A stretch of DNA of 7,021 nucleotides from Parvibaculum sp. Its GTDB lineage: Bacteria > Pseudomonadota > Alphaproteobacteria > Parvibaculales > Parvibaculaceae. Each line of letters opens with the position of its first letter. Within the stretch, counting starts at the first letter, position 1. Position numbers and translations under genes: made by a program. The DNA lies in contig JACIYQ010000006.1 in NCBI GenBank assembly GCA_014359855.1, positions 1-7,021 on the forward strand, read 5' to 3'. Positions 1 through 5,890 of this stretch are shown piece by piece. Below the pieces are notes generated by a model, which ran no database searches, was not told the origin of the DNA, and saw nothing but the letters and a program-made list of their open reading frames with translations.

Positions 1-1190
1 ACGCCCGTGAACTGGAAGTTGTGGCGAAGCCCGTGAATGCGGCGCGCGGTGGCGAGCCAGAAGGGGCTGACGACGAGGCTCAAGGCGATGACGGACAGGG
101 CAAGCTGATAGGTCTCGCGGTCGATCGCGCCCGCGCCGAGGCCGGCCTTCGCCAGCACGAAGGAGAACTCGCCGATCTGCGCCATGACGAGACCGGCGAT
201 GAAGGCGTTGTCCCAGGGCTCGCGCAGAAAATGGAGAATACCGATATTGGTTGCCGTCTTCGCGACGAGAATGACAAAGACGAGGAGGAGAACGACGCCG
301 AGATTTTCGAGAATGAACCCGAGGTCGATCAGGAGACCGACCGACAGGAAGAAGATCATCAGGAAGAGGCTCTGCACCGGAGAGGTGAAGAAGATCGCGG
401 CGCGACGATCCGTCGAGGCGCCGAGGATGAGGCCCGCGAGGAAGGCGCCGTAGGAGGGCGAGAGACCGATATAGCCGGAGACGGCGGCGAAGACGAAACA
501 GAAGGCGATGTTGGCAAGCGGCGCGAGGTCCGGCTGGCGGCGGAGATGACGGCTCCAGGGAAGCTCGATGCGCTCGCGGCGCGTGAGCACCACGGCAACG
601 CCCGCGAGGACCGCGACGGCGGCAAAGAGCTTAAGCACGAGAAGCAGATCGAAACCCACATCCGCGCCGCGCGCCGAACCGAGCGACTGCACCACGACCA
701 GCATGGGGATGATGAGCAGGTCCTGCGCGATGAGGACGCCCATGGTGAGGCGGCCGGCATGGGTGCGGGTTTCGCCGATTTCGGCGAGCATCTTGATGCC
801 GACGGCGGTTGACGACAGCGAGAGCACGAAGCCGAGGACAAGGGAGCGCTCGAAGCCCCAGCCGAGGACCGTGCCCGCCCCCCAGGTCAGCCCTATGGCG
901 ACGGCCGACTGGAGACCGGCACAGAAGAGCGCAATGCGAAAGACATTGCGGAAGGCCTTGAGGTCGAGCTCCATGCCGATGACGAAGAGGAGGAGGAGCA
1001 CACCGAGTTCCGCAAAGAGGTCGATGCCCTCCGCCGAATGGATGAGCCCGAGGCCGCCGGGGCCGAGAACCACACCCGCTAGGATGTAGCCGACGATGGC
1101 GGGCTGGCGGAGCCGCATCAGGGCAAAGCCGCAACCGAGTGCAATGACGATCAGCAACGTGACGGAATTCAGCGTGAGAACGTCGTGCAT
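1..1190 (-). CDS. Cation:proton antiporter, CPA2/KefB-type (3' end outside window)
   Basis: Integral inner-membrane antiporter exchanging K+ or Na+ for protons, for pH and cation homeostasis. Reading the minus strand from the ATG at 1190-1188 gives 396 uninterrupted codons to the window edge. The protein is almost entirely hydrophobic helices. CPA2 landmarks are visible: GYILAGVVLGPGGLG at residues 34-48, GMELDLKAF at 72-80, LSSTAVGIKMLAE around 125-137, the AQD motif at 155-157 (Asp157 in the position of the ion-binding acidic residue), LGAFLAG-like SYGAFLAGLILG at 246-257, and GEFSFVLAKAG at 340-350. A weak GAGG Shine-Dalgarno lies 9 bases upstream. Full-length relatives often carry a C-terminal TrkA-N (RCK) domain; that part is beyond the edge, so KefB-like and simpler CPA2 types cannot be told apart. 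The ion is unknown. The gene follows the ABC operon on the same strand after 140 bases containing an inverted repeat. Confidence 0.93.
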   Translation of the reverse strand, partial: MHDVLTLNSVTLLIVIALGCGFALMRLRQPAIVGYILAGVVLGPGGLGLIHSAEGIDLFAELGVLLLLFVIGMELDLKAFRNVFRIALFCAGLQSAVAIGLTWGAGTVLGWGFERSLVLGFVLSLSSTAVGIKMLAEIGETRTHAGRLTMGVLIAQDLLIIPMLVVVQSLGSARGADVGFDLLLVLKLFAAVAVLAGVAVVLTRRERIELPWSRHLRRQPDLAPLANIAFCFVFAAVSGYIGLSPSYGAFLAGLILGASTDRRAAIFFTSPVQSLFLMIFFLSVGLLIDLGFILENLGVVLLLVFVILVAKTATNIGILHFLREPWDNAFIAGLVMAQIGEFSFVLAKAGLGAGAIDRETYQLALSVIALSLVVSPFWLATARRIHGLRHNFQFTG

Positions 1191-1219
1191 CGGGAGGGGC
1201 CTCGGCGGGCGGGCAAATC

Positions 1220-1252
1220 GGCTGGCGCCATGATTACCCATGGAAGCCAGCC
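1220..1252. repeat. Imperfect inverted repeat upstream of the antiporter gene
   Basis: GGCTGGC at 1220-1226 pairs with GCCAGCC at 1246-1252. Inside it, CCATG at 1228-1232 pairs with CATGG at 1239-1243, leaving a six-base loop and a small internal bulge. No T-run follows on either strand, so it is not a typical intrinsic terminator. It lies between the end of the ABC ATPase gene (1331) and the antiporter start (1190), both on the minus strand. It could be an operator, an element in the antiporter 5' leader, or a transcript-end stabiliser for the ABC operon. A short palindrome, CCCGATCGGG at 1262-1271, lies next to it. Confidence 0.4.
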
Positions 1253-1330
1253 AAGGAAGGGCCCGATCGGGGCATTTCGCAAGGGCCGCTATTTATTTTC
1301 GGCAAGGCCGTCAGCGCGGCAGAGTAGCCC

Positions 1331-2098
1331 TTACTCCACCCGCCTCACCGGCAGGACGAAGCGCTCGTTTTCGCCGCCGATGAGCGCCTCGATGCGGTAG
1401 GTATCGCGGAGGTTCTGCGGCGTCAGCACGTCGCCCGGCGCGCCGTCCGCCTTCACCTGGCCGTTGTCGAGCAGGATCAGCCTGTCGCAATAGCGCGCGG
1501 CGAGCGAGAGGTCGTGCAGGACCGCAACGACCGTCCGGCCTTCATCCGCATAGGCGCGCAGAACTTCCATGATGCGGATCTGGTGATAGGGGTCGAGCGC
1601 GGAGACAGGCTCGTCCACGAGCAACAAGGGCGCCTCAACCGCAAGCGCACGAGCCAGAAGCACGCGAGCCCGCTCGCCACCCGACAATGTCAGCACATCG
1701 CGGCCAATGAATTCCGCAACGCCGGCAAGCGCGATGGCGCGGGCGATGGCGGCTTCGTCGGTGGCACTCGCACGATGAAAGGGTTCAAGATGGGGCAGGC
1801 GTCCAAGTGCGATGAGGCGCGACACCTCGAGCGGCCAATGGCTGCCCGCGCCCTGCGCCAGATAGGACATCGCGCGGGCGCGGGCTCGCGGGCTCATGGC
1901 GGAGGCCGGGTTCCCGTCCAGCGTGACGCTGCCGGCAAAGGGGATGAGGCCGGCGACGGCGCGGATGAGCGTCGTCTTGCCGACGCCGTTTGGACCGATG
2001 AGGCCGACGAAGCGCGAGCCTTCGACGCCAAGCGAGACGCCGCGAATGACGCGCGCGGCACCCAATGAAGCATGAAGATTTTCGACGGCGAGGCGCAT
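1331..2098 (-). CDS. ABC importer ATP-binding protein, BtuD/FhuC/HmuV family
   Basis: Cytoplasmic ATPase that powers the FecCD-type permease encoded just upstream; 255 residues, normal for the family. All ABC motifs are intact: Walker A GPNGVGKTT at 35-43, Q-loop Gln82, signature LSGGE at 138-142, Walker B LLLVDE at 158-163, D-loop SALD at 166-169 and switch His195 in VLHDLS. The start at 2098 is chosen because the family fold begins there (MRLAVENLHA). The ATG also overlaps the permease stop by one base (TGATG), and a GAGAGG Shine-Dalgarno (complement of 2106-2111) sits 7 bases upstream. The reading frame stays open upstream to about 3094, but that part is out of frame with the permease and is a shadow of it. 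Third gene of the operon. Substrate unassigned: ferric siderophore, heme or cobalamin are the family options. Confidence 0.94.
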   Translation of the reverse strand: MRLAVENLHASLGAARVIRGVSLGVEGSRFVGLIGPNGVGKTTLIRAVAGLIPFAGSVTLDGNPASAMSPRARARAMSYLAQGAGSHWPLEVSRLIALGRLPHLEPFHRASATDEAAIARAIALAGVAEFIGRDVLTLSGGERARVLLARALAVEAPLLLVDEPVSALDPYHQIRIMEVLRAYADEGRTVVAVLHDLSLAARYCDRLILLDNGQVKADGAPGDVLTPQNLRDTYRIEALIGGENERFVLPVRRVE

Positions 2099-3114
2099 CA
2101 GGGAGCCTCTCTTCGCGTGCGGATAATGAGCCAGAGGAAGAAGGGCGCGCCGACAAGCGCGGTGACGACGCCGAGCTTCAGCTCCGGCCCATCGGCCGGC
2201 AGGCGCACCAGCAGATCGGCTGCGAGGACGAGCGCCGCGCCGCCAAAGGCGGAGGGAAGAAGGAGCGAGGCCGGACGCTGGCCGACGAGGGGCCGCATGA
2301 GATGCGGTACCACGAGACCGACGAAGCCGATGACGCCGGTGACGGAGACGGCGGCGCCGACGGCGAGCCCCGTGCCGAGGATGGCGCGCAGCGTGACCGA
2401 CTTCATGGAGAAACCGAGCGTTGCGGCCGTGTCTTCGCCGAGCGAAAGCGCATCGAGCGCGCGCCAGGTCGAGGCGACGAGAAGCCAGCCTGCCCCCATG
2501 AAAGGCAGCACGAACCAGACCTGAAGCATGCTGCGATCGGTCAATGAGCCCAGCATCCAGAAGACGATCTCGAGCGCGGCATAGGGGCTGGGCGCGAGAT
2601 TGAGCGAGAGCGAGGTGAGCGCGCCGGTGAAGGCGGAGATCGCGACGCCCGCGAGAATGATGGTGACGATGGACGGATTGCGGCCCGCGAGCAGATAGAG
2701 CACGGCGAGCGCCACGAGCGCCCCGGCAATGCCGCCGAGGGGAACGAGCATGACGGTCGCCAATCCGATCGAGCTGAGAGAAAGGCCCGAATAGAAGACG
2801 AGCACGGCACCGAGGGCCGCGCCGCCCGACGCGCCGATGAGGCCCGGCTCGGCCAGCGGATTGCGCAGGAGGCCCTGAAGGCCCGCGCCCGTGAGGCCGA
2901 GCGAGGCGCCGACAAGGAGACCGAGCAGCGCGCGCGGCAGGCGGATTTCCGTCAGCACCAGCCAGGCGATGTCGCGATCCATTTCGGCGATGGTTGCGAA
3001 CTTGTCCATCAGAAGGTCGCCGCCGCGACCGACATAAATGGAGGCGGCGAAAAGGAAAAGCGTCAGCGCGGCGAGAACTGAATTCACCATCCACGAAGAA
3101 AGAGGAGCCCGCAT
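2098..3114 (-). CDS. ABC importer permease, FecCD/BtuC family
   Basis: Inner-membrane channel subunit, expected to work as a homodimer with two copies of the ATPase (type II importer, as in BtuCD). It has 338 residues and about ten hydrophobic segments, the usual family size. Family landmarks are the RLPRALLGLLVGASLGLTG stretch at 58-76 followed by LLRNPLAEPGLIG (82-94), the coupling-loop region GVIGFVGLVVPHLMRPLVG at 260-278 that contacts the ATPase, and the C-terminal LGVVTALVGAPFFLWLI at 314-330. The frame could also open one codon earlier at a GTG (3117). I prefer the ATG at 3114: it gives the same one-base TGATG overlap seen at the next junction, and GAGGGA lies 6 bases upstream. Middle gene of the operon; translation is probably coupled to the binding-protein gene. 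Confidence 0.95.
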   Translation of the reverse strand: MRAPLSSWMVNSVLAALTLFLFAASIYVGRGGDLLMDKFATIAEMDRDIAWLVLTEIRLPRALLGLLVGASLGLTGAGLQGLLRNPLAEPGLIGASGGAALGAVLVFYSGLSLSSIGLATVMLVPLGGIAGALVALAVLYLLAGRNPSIVTIILAGVAISAFTGALTSLSLNLAPSPYAALEIVFWMLGSLTDRSMLQVWFVLPFMGAGWLLVASTWRALDALSLGEDTAATLGFSMKSVTLRAILGTGLAVGAAVSVTGVIGFVGLVVPHLMRPLVGQRPASLLLPSAFGGAALVLAADLLVRLPADGPELKLGVVTALVGAPFFLWLIIRTRREAP

Positions 3115-4049
3115 CACGGTTCCCTCACCGTTTCATCGGCTGCCGCGCGAGAGGAACGAAAGGTGGATTGGGTCCCGGCTTTCGCCGGGATGACGCCTGT
3201 ATTTTTTCGTTCCGCCATCATCGCGTCATGCGTGGCGGCGAGGCGCGTGGCAACGCCGGCGACGAAGCGGGTGCTGCAGGTCCATCCGCCCGCGGCGAGG
3301 CGCACTTCTTCGGCGTAGCGTTCGCGATAGAGGCGAAGCGCCGGGTGCTCCAGCACGGCGTTGGCCTGCGACGGCGCCTCCGGACGGTAGATGCCGAGGG
3401 CAATGAGTTCGGGCCGGTAGGCGATCACGTCCTCGATGCCGGGATAGGCGAGGCCCACCACATTCTCTTCCGCGACGACATTGCGGAAGCCTGTGAGCGA
3501 GAGGATGCGTCCGAGGATCGAATTCGGCGTCGCCGCGCTGCCGAGGTCCTGGTAGAGGATCGCGGTGGGCGCATTCGCGCTTTCGCGCCGCGCCGCCGCC
3601 ATCTCCGCATCGAAGCGCGCGATCACCTCCTCGCCCTTCTCCTCGCGCCCGAGGGCGGCGGCGACGGTGCGGATGTTTTCGCGGATGTCCTCGAAACTGC
3701 GCGCATCCTTCACGGTCGCGACGGGGATGTTCATGCGGGCGAGAAGATCGAGCGTGAAAGGCGAGGTCCACTCATGCGCGAGGACGAGATCGGGCGCGAA
3801 GGGAAGAATGTCCTCGATACGGCCATCGTTCGGCGGCACATCGGCGAGAAGCGCGGCCACGGGCGAGTCCTCCGGATCGCGGCCGAGGCGAAAGACGGAT
3901 TTGAGCGTGCCCGGCGCGGCGACATCGGCTGCGACGATGTCGGAGCAGAGGTTGATGGAGACGACACGGGACGGCGCTTCCGCCCGCGCGGTCACAGCCG
4001 CGAGCAGGCAGGCGAGAAGCGCCAAAAGGCCGATTGAAAATCGTGTCAT
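3114..4049 (-). CDS. Periplasmic substrate-binding protein of the BtuF/FecB-like (TroA-fold) class
   Basis: Captures the substrate in the periplasm and delivers it to the FecCD permease downstream. 311 residues from ATG 4049. Residues 1-23 form a signal peptide: Arg3, a hydrophobic core at 5-20, and a likely cut after Ala-Arg-Ala (21-23). The mature protein opens with RVVSINLCSDIVAA (28-41). It then carries the class pattern LGRDPEDSPVAAL (55-67), IEDILPFAPDLVLAHEWTS (78-96), VAAALGREEKGEEVIARFD (129-147) and, near the end, GWTCSTRFVAGVATRLA (255-271). The frame runs open 32 codons further upstream, but those residues are basic and precede the signal peptide, so I start at 4049. No good Shine-Dalgarno is visible there. 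The last roughly 29 residues (from about 283), including VIPAKAGTQ at 286-294, are encoded by a dispersed palindromic repeat rather than by family sequence. First gene of the operon; substrate (chelated iron, heme or corrinoid) not determinable. Confidence 0.9.
   Translation of the reverse strand: MTRFSIGLLALLACLLAAVTARAEAPSRVVSINLCSDIVAADVAAPGTLKSVFRLGRDPEDSPVAALLADVPPNDGRIEDILPFAPDLVLAHEWTSPFTLDLLARMNIPVATVKDARSFEDIRENIRTVAAALGREEKGEEVIARFDAEMAAARRESANAPTAILYQDLGSAATPNSILGRILSLTGFRNVVAEENVVGLAYPGIEDVIAYRPELIALGIYRPEAPSQANAVLEHPALRLYRERYAEEVRLAAGGWTCSTRFVAGVATRLAATHDAMMAERKNTGVIPAKAGTQSTFRSSRAAADETVREP
3121..3126 (-). promoter_or_regulatory. Ribosome binding site of the permease gene
   Basis: The complement reads GAGGGA, 6 bases before the ATG at 3114 and inside the last codons of the binding-protein gene. 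It favours that ATG over the GTG at 3117, which would leave only 3 bases. Confidence 0.6.
3165..3195. repeat. Dispersed palindromic repeat ('VIPAKAGTQ' type) within the 3' end of the binding-protein gene
   Basis: The core is a perfect 7-bp stem, TCCCGGC at 3173-3179 against GCCGGGA at 3184-3190, with loop TTTC on the plus strand. In the operon transcript (minus strand) the loop is GAAA, a stable GNRA tetraloop. The flanking words GGATTGGG and TGACG, and the encoded peptide VIPAKAGTQ, match from memory a short repeat scattered through many alphaproteobacterial genomes, usually between genes. Here it is read through in frame. It lies about 60-80 bases upstream of the permease start. Only one copy is in this window, so dispersion cannot be shown here. 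Outer boundaries are approximate. Confidence 0.6.
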
Positions 4050-4086
4050 CGTTCTATTCTCGTATTCGGCTCTCTGCCGGGCGCGG

Positions 4087-4114
4087 AGTGTAGACGCTCG
4101 GGCGCGGCGGGCAA
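4087..4114 (-). promoter_or_regulatory. Possible sigma-70 promoter of the ABC operon
   Basis: On the minus strand, TTGCCC (complement of 4109-4114) and TACACT (complement of 4087-4092) are separated by 16 bases. Each matches four of six consensus positions. Transcription would begin roughly 30 bases before the ATG at 4049, leaving no room for a cobalamin riboswitch. I saw no clear Fur- or Irr-type operator in the 138-base gap between the divergent genes. Proposed by eye only. Confidence 0.3.
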
Positions 4115-4177
4115 GAGCCGCGAAATCCTGCCGCACGGCCTGCAAAATGCACTAGAGTTGCCGAAAACAGAACCGAC

Positions 4178-4183
4178 AGGGAG
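4178..4183 (+). promoter_or_regulatory. Ribosome binding site of the original GST start
   Basis: AGGGAG lies 4 bases before the ATG at 4188. No comparable purine-rich site precedes the ATG at 4229, so the ancestral GST start was very likely 4188, which is now out of frame with the rest of the gene. Confidence 0.55.
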
Positions 4184-4187
4184 CGGA

Positions 4188-4250
4188 ATGCTCACGCTTT
4201 ATCACTGCAACGGTGCGCGCTCCATGAAATGGGGATCGAGTTCGAGTTGA
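4188..4250 (+). pseudogene. Detached N-terminal fragment of the glutathione S-transferase gene
   Basis: From ATG 4188 the reading is MLTLYHCNGARSM, the typical first strand and first turn of a GST thioredoxin fold (family pattern: LYH, then ARS). It then leaves the GST frame and ends at TGA 4248-4250 after 20 codons. The distance from ATG 4188 to the Met-Gly codons at 4229 is 41 bases. A typical GST would have about 63 bases here (21 codons). The gene therefore appears to have lost about 22 bases, roughly seven residues plus one base, covering the Trp/Leu-Glu-Glu helix. Confidence 0.6.
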
Positions 4251-4801
4251 AGGAGCTTCCCTTCCGCGTGGAGGGATTGCGCACGCCGGAATATCTCTCC
4301 ATCTCGCCGCTCGGCCGCGTCCCCTGCCTTGTCGATGACGGGGTATCGGTGTTCGAATCCGGCGCCATCGCGCAATATCCCGGCGAGCATTACGACCCGG
4401 AGGGAAAGCTGCATCGCGCGCCCGGCCATCCGGAACGCACCGAATGGCTGATCTGGCTCCATTATGCGGAGACGATAGCCGTGCATGGCGCGAGCCTCGT
4501 GCAGCAGAAGGTTTTCATCGCGAAGGAAGACCGCTCGCCCGTGGTGCAGAAGCTCGAATCGCGCCGGCTCGAGAAATCGCTCGAGGTGGTGGACGCGCAT
4601 CTGAAGGACCGCGACTACCTGCTTAAAAGCGGGTTCAGCACGGTGAACACGAATGTCGGCTACAGCGTGCACCTCGCGAAGGGCTTTGTGAGCCTCGATC
4701 CATTCCCGAATGTCGTGAATTATTACGAGCGCATCTCCTCGCGGCCCGCTTTCAAAAAGGCGGCGGCGAACGTGCCGCTCGACGAGCAGGCGCGCGCCTA
4801 G
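4229..4801 (+). CDS. Glutathione S-transferase family protein, frameshifted/truncated at the N-terminus (likely pseudogene)
   Basis: GSTs conjugate glutathione to electrophiles or use it as a cofactor, in the cytosol. This open frame (190 residues) carries most of the fold. It has the second strand GIEFELKELPF (2-12), SPLGRVPCL (26-34) with the cis-Pro32, and Glu43-Ser44 in FESGAIAQY, which bind the gamma-Glu of glutathione. The alpha-helical C-terminal domain follows, with DYLLKSGFS (129-137), NVGYSVHLAKGF (142-153) and a closing YYERISSRPAFKKA (165-178). The first strand and the N-terminal active-site region lie in another frame (4188-4226). This ATG has no Shine-Dalgarno. Two further changes look like decay: Pro51 in a helix where Leu is usual, and Asn140 in place of the Asp of the helix-6 N-capping box (Ser-Thr-Val-Asn at 137-140). 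The only plus-strand gene here, divergent from the ABC operon. A sequencing error at the junction is the main alternative. Confidence 0.82.
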   Translation: MGIEFELKELPFRVEGLRTPEYLSISPLGRVPCLVDDGVSVFESGAIAQYPGEHYDPEGKLHRAPGHPERTEWLIWLHYAETIAVHGASLVQQKVFIAKEDRSPVVQKLESRRLEKSLEVVDAHLKDRDYLLKSGFSTVNTNVGYSVHLAKGFVSLDPFPNVVNYYERISSRPAFKKAAANVPLDEQARA

Positions 4802-5766
4802 TCGAGACGCGGTACAACTTCCATGACGGGCTTCGGCTCGCGTTTCTCCGTGAAGAGGCCCCAATGGGCTTCTTCCGGGTGGTGGCCTGCAACCGCGCTC
4901 TCGTCGTAGACGCGCCAAGGAGCATCGAAGGCCGAGAAATATGCAAAGGCGAGATGGCGGGATGGCGGCAACTGCCTCGCGAGCTCGACATAAAAGTCGC
5001 GCTGCCTTTCAGGTGTGAAGCCTTCCTCCGCCGGGGCGGTCGGCACGCCCGTTTCCTTGACGAGGATCGGCCCGCAAAAAGCCTCCGCCGCGAGGCGCCT
5101 GCCCGCCTGCACCACGAAATCCGCCCAGTTGAAGGGCGGCACGTCCTTGAACCACGGTTCGAAGACGGGGTGGATGTTCACCGCCATGAAATCGAGCTTC
5201 GCGAGGACGGGCTTCGCGTCCGGATCGTCGAGGAAGGTCGCGAAGGGTTCGGTGACGGCGAGCGGGAGCTTTGGCGCGCGATCGCGAAATTTTCCGATGG
5301 CGCGCGCATATCCCTCCCATGTGCCGCGGCGGCCGAAAACCATCTCGTTGCCGAGCGAGACGCCGACCACGATGTCTGGATGGTTCTTCCACGCGGCGAG
5401 CGCGTTTTCGACTTCGCGGTCGTCATCGGGGTTCCAGATGCCCATGACGACGGCGCGGAAGCCCAGTTCCTTCGCTATGCCGGGGATGAGTTCCGCGCCA
5501 CTGTGTGAGCCGTAGGTAACGAGGCCGTCGAACCAGGGACGCAGCGTCCGCAAATCCTCGCGGATCGAAATCTCGCTCGCCTGAACCGGATTGCCGTCCC
5601 AGACCGCGAGTTCCACCGGTTGATAGGCGGCGAAGCGGCCGCCAGTCATCGCATCCGACAGGAGGGAGAGAGCGGGCGCGGCCTCCTCGCGCGTGGCGCA
5701 GACAGGCCCGGCCCAAGCGGGCGACGCGAGGAAGAAGGCGATGAAGGCGGCGAGGATTATACGCAT
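4798..5766 (-). CDS. Exported GH17-like glycoside hydrolase (COG5309-type beta-1,3-glucanase relative)
   Basis: Probable TIM-barrel glycosidase acting outside the cytoplasm on a beta-glucan; the exact substrate is inferred only from family resemblance. 322 residues from ATG 5766. Residues 1-19 are a signal peptide (hydrophobic core IILAAFIAFFLA, cut after Ala-Trp-Ala). Clan GH-A features are in order: GLVTYGSHSG (81-90), MGIWNPDDDREVENAL (108-123), VGVSLGNEM (134-142) with Glu141 as the likely acid/base, AVNIHPVFEPWF (195-206), and ILVKETGVPT (234-243) with Glu238 as the likely nucleophile. The end is FAYFSAFDAPWR (274-285) and HWGLFTEKREPKP (301-313). Longer starts (ATG 5796, or about 5847 inside the HU terminator) only add residues before the signal peptide; no start has a convincing Shine-Dalgarno. 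Its stop overlaps the convergent GST stop. Confidence 0.85.
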   Translation of the reverse strand: MRIILAAFIAFFLASPAWAGPVCATREEAAPALSLLSDAMTGGRFAAYQPVELAVWDGNPVQASEISIREDLRTLRPWFDGLVTYGSHSGAELIPGIAKELGFRAVVMGIWNPDDDREVENALAAWKNHPDIVVGVSLGNEMVFGRRGTWEGYARAIGKFRDRAPKLPLAVTEPFATFLDDPDAKPVLAKLDFMAVNIHPVFEPWFKDVPPFNWADFVVQAGRRLAAEAFCGPILVKETGVPTAPAEEGFTPERQRDFYVELARQLPPSRHLAFAYFSAFDAPWRVYDESAVAGHHPEEAHWGLFTEKREPKPVMEVVPRLD

Positions 5767-5829
5767 GGGACAATAGCTAGACGGCCATTGTGACATTTTT
5801 GGGAGCACTCCGGCGCCGCACCGGAATGC

Positions 5830-5856
5830 AAAAACCCGGCTCCTCACGGAACCGGG
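5830..5856 (-). terminator. Intrinsic terminator of the HU gene
   Basis: On the minus strand, CCCGGTTCC (complement of 5848-5856) pairs with GGAGCCGGG (complement of 5835-5843) through nine base pairs including one G-T wobble. The loop is GTGA, a GNRA tetraloop, and TTTTT (complement of 5830-5834) follows directly. It sits 35 bases past the HU stop codon. On the plus strand only a CTTT follows the stem, so termination should act mainly on HU transcription and keep it out of the glycosidase gene. Confidence 0.82.
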
Positions 5857-5890
5857 CTTTCATGACTTCAAAAGCTCGTAAGGCAGTGCC

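Noticed and set aside
21..812. Long plus-strand open frame of 263 codons, rich in Asp, Glu and Arg
   Set aside because: It lies entirely opposite the antiporter gene, whose minus-strand reading is a coherent 396-residue membrane protein with CPA2 motifs. The charged composition is the usual antisense shadow in GC-rich DNA.
2099..3094. Upstream two thirds of the 587-codon minus-strand frame, suggesting a long fusion in front of the ATPase
   Set aside because: This part is Arg/Ala-rich with no domain pattern and overlaps the permease gene in another frame. The real ATPase begins at 2098.
2994..4037. 347-codon plus-strand open frame
   Set aside because: Antisense to the binding-protein gene, low-complexity charged sequence with no family features; the minus-strand reading has a signal peptide and class motifs.
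4037..4049. Lipoprotein signal (Leu-Leu-Ala-Cys14) in the binding protein
   Set aside because: Cys14 is too close to the N-terminus and inside the hydrophobic core; the Ala-Arg-Ala site at 21-23 fits signal peptidase I better.
4050..4187. Possible cobalamin riboswitch upstream of the ABC operon
   Set aside because: No B12-box-like sequence seen, and the gap of 138 bases with a likely promoter about 40 bases from the start leaves no space for the roughly 200-base element.
4202..4918. 238-codon minus-strand open frame
   Set aside because: Antisense to the GST and overlapping the end of the glycosidase gene; no family resemblance.
4864..5508. 214-codon plus-strand open frame
   Set aside because: Antisense to the GH17-like gene, which has a signal peptide and both catalytic Glu motifs; no recognisable features on the plus strand.
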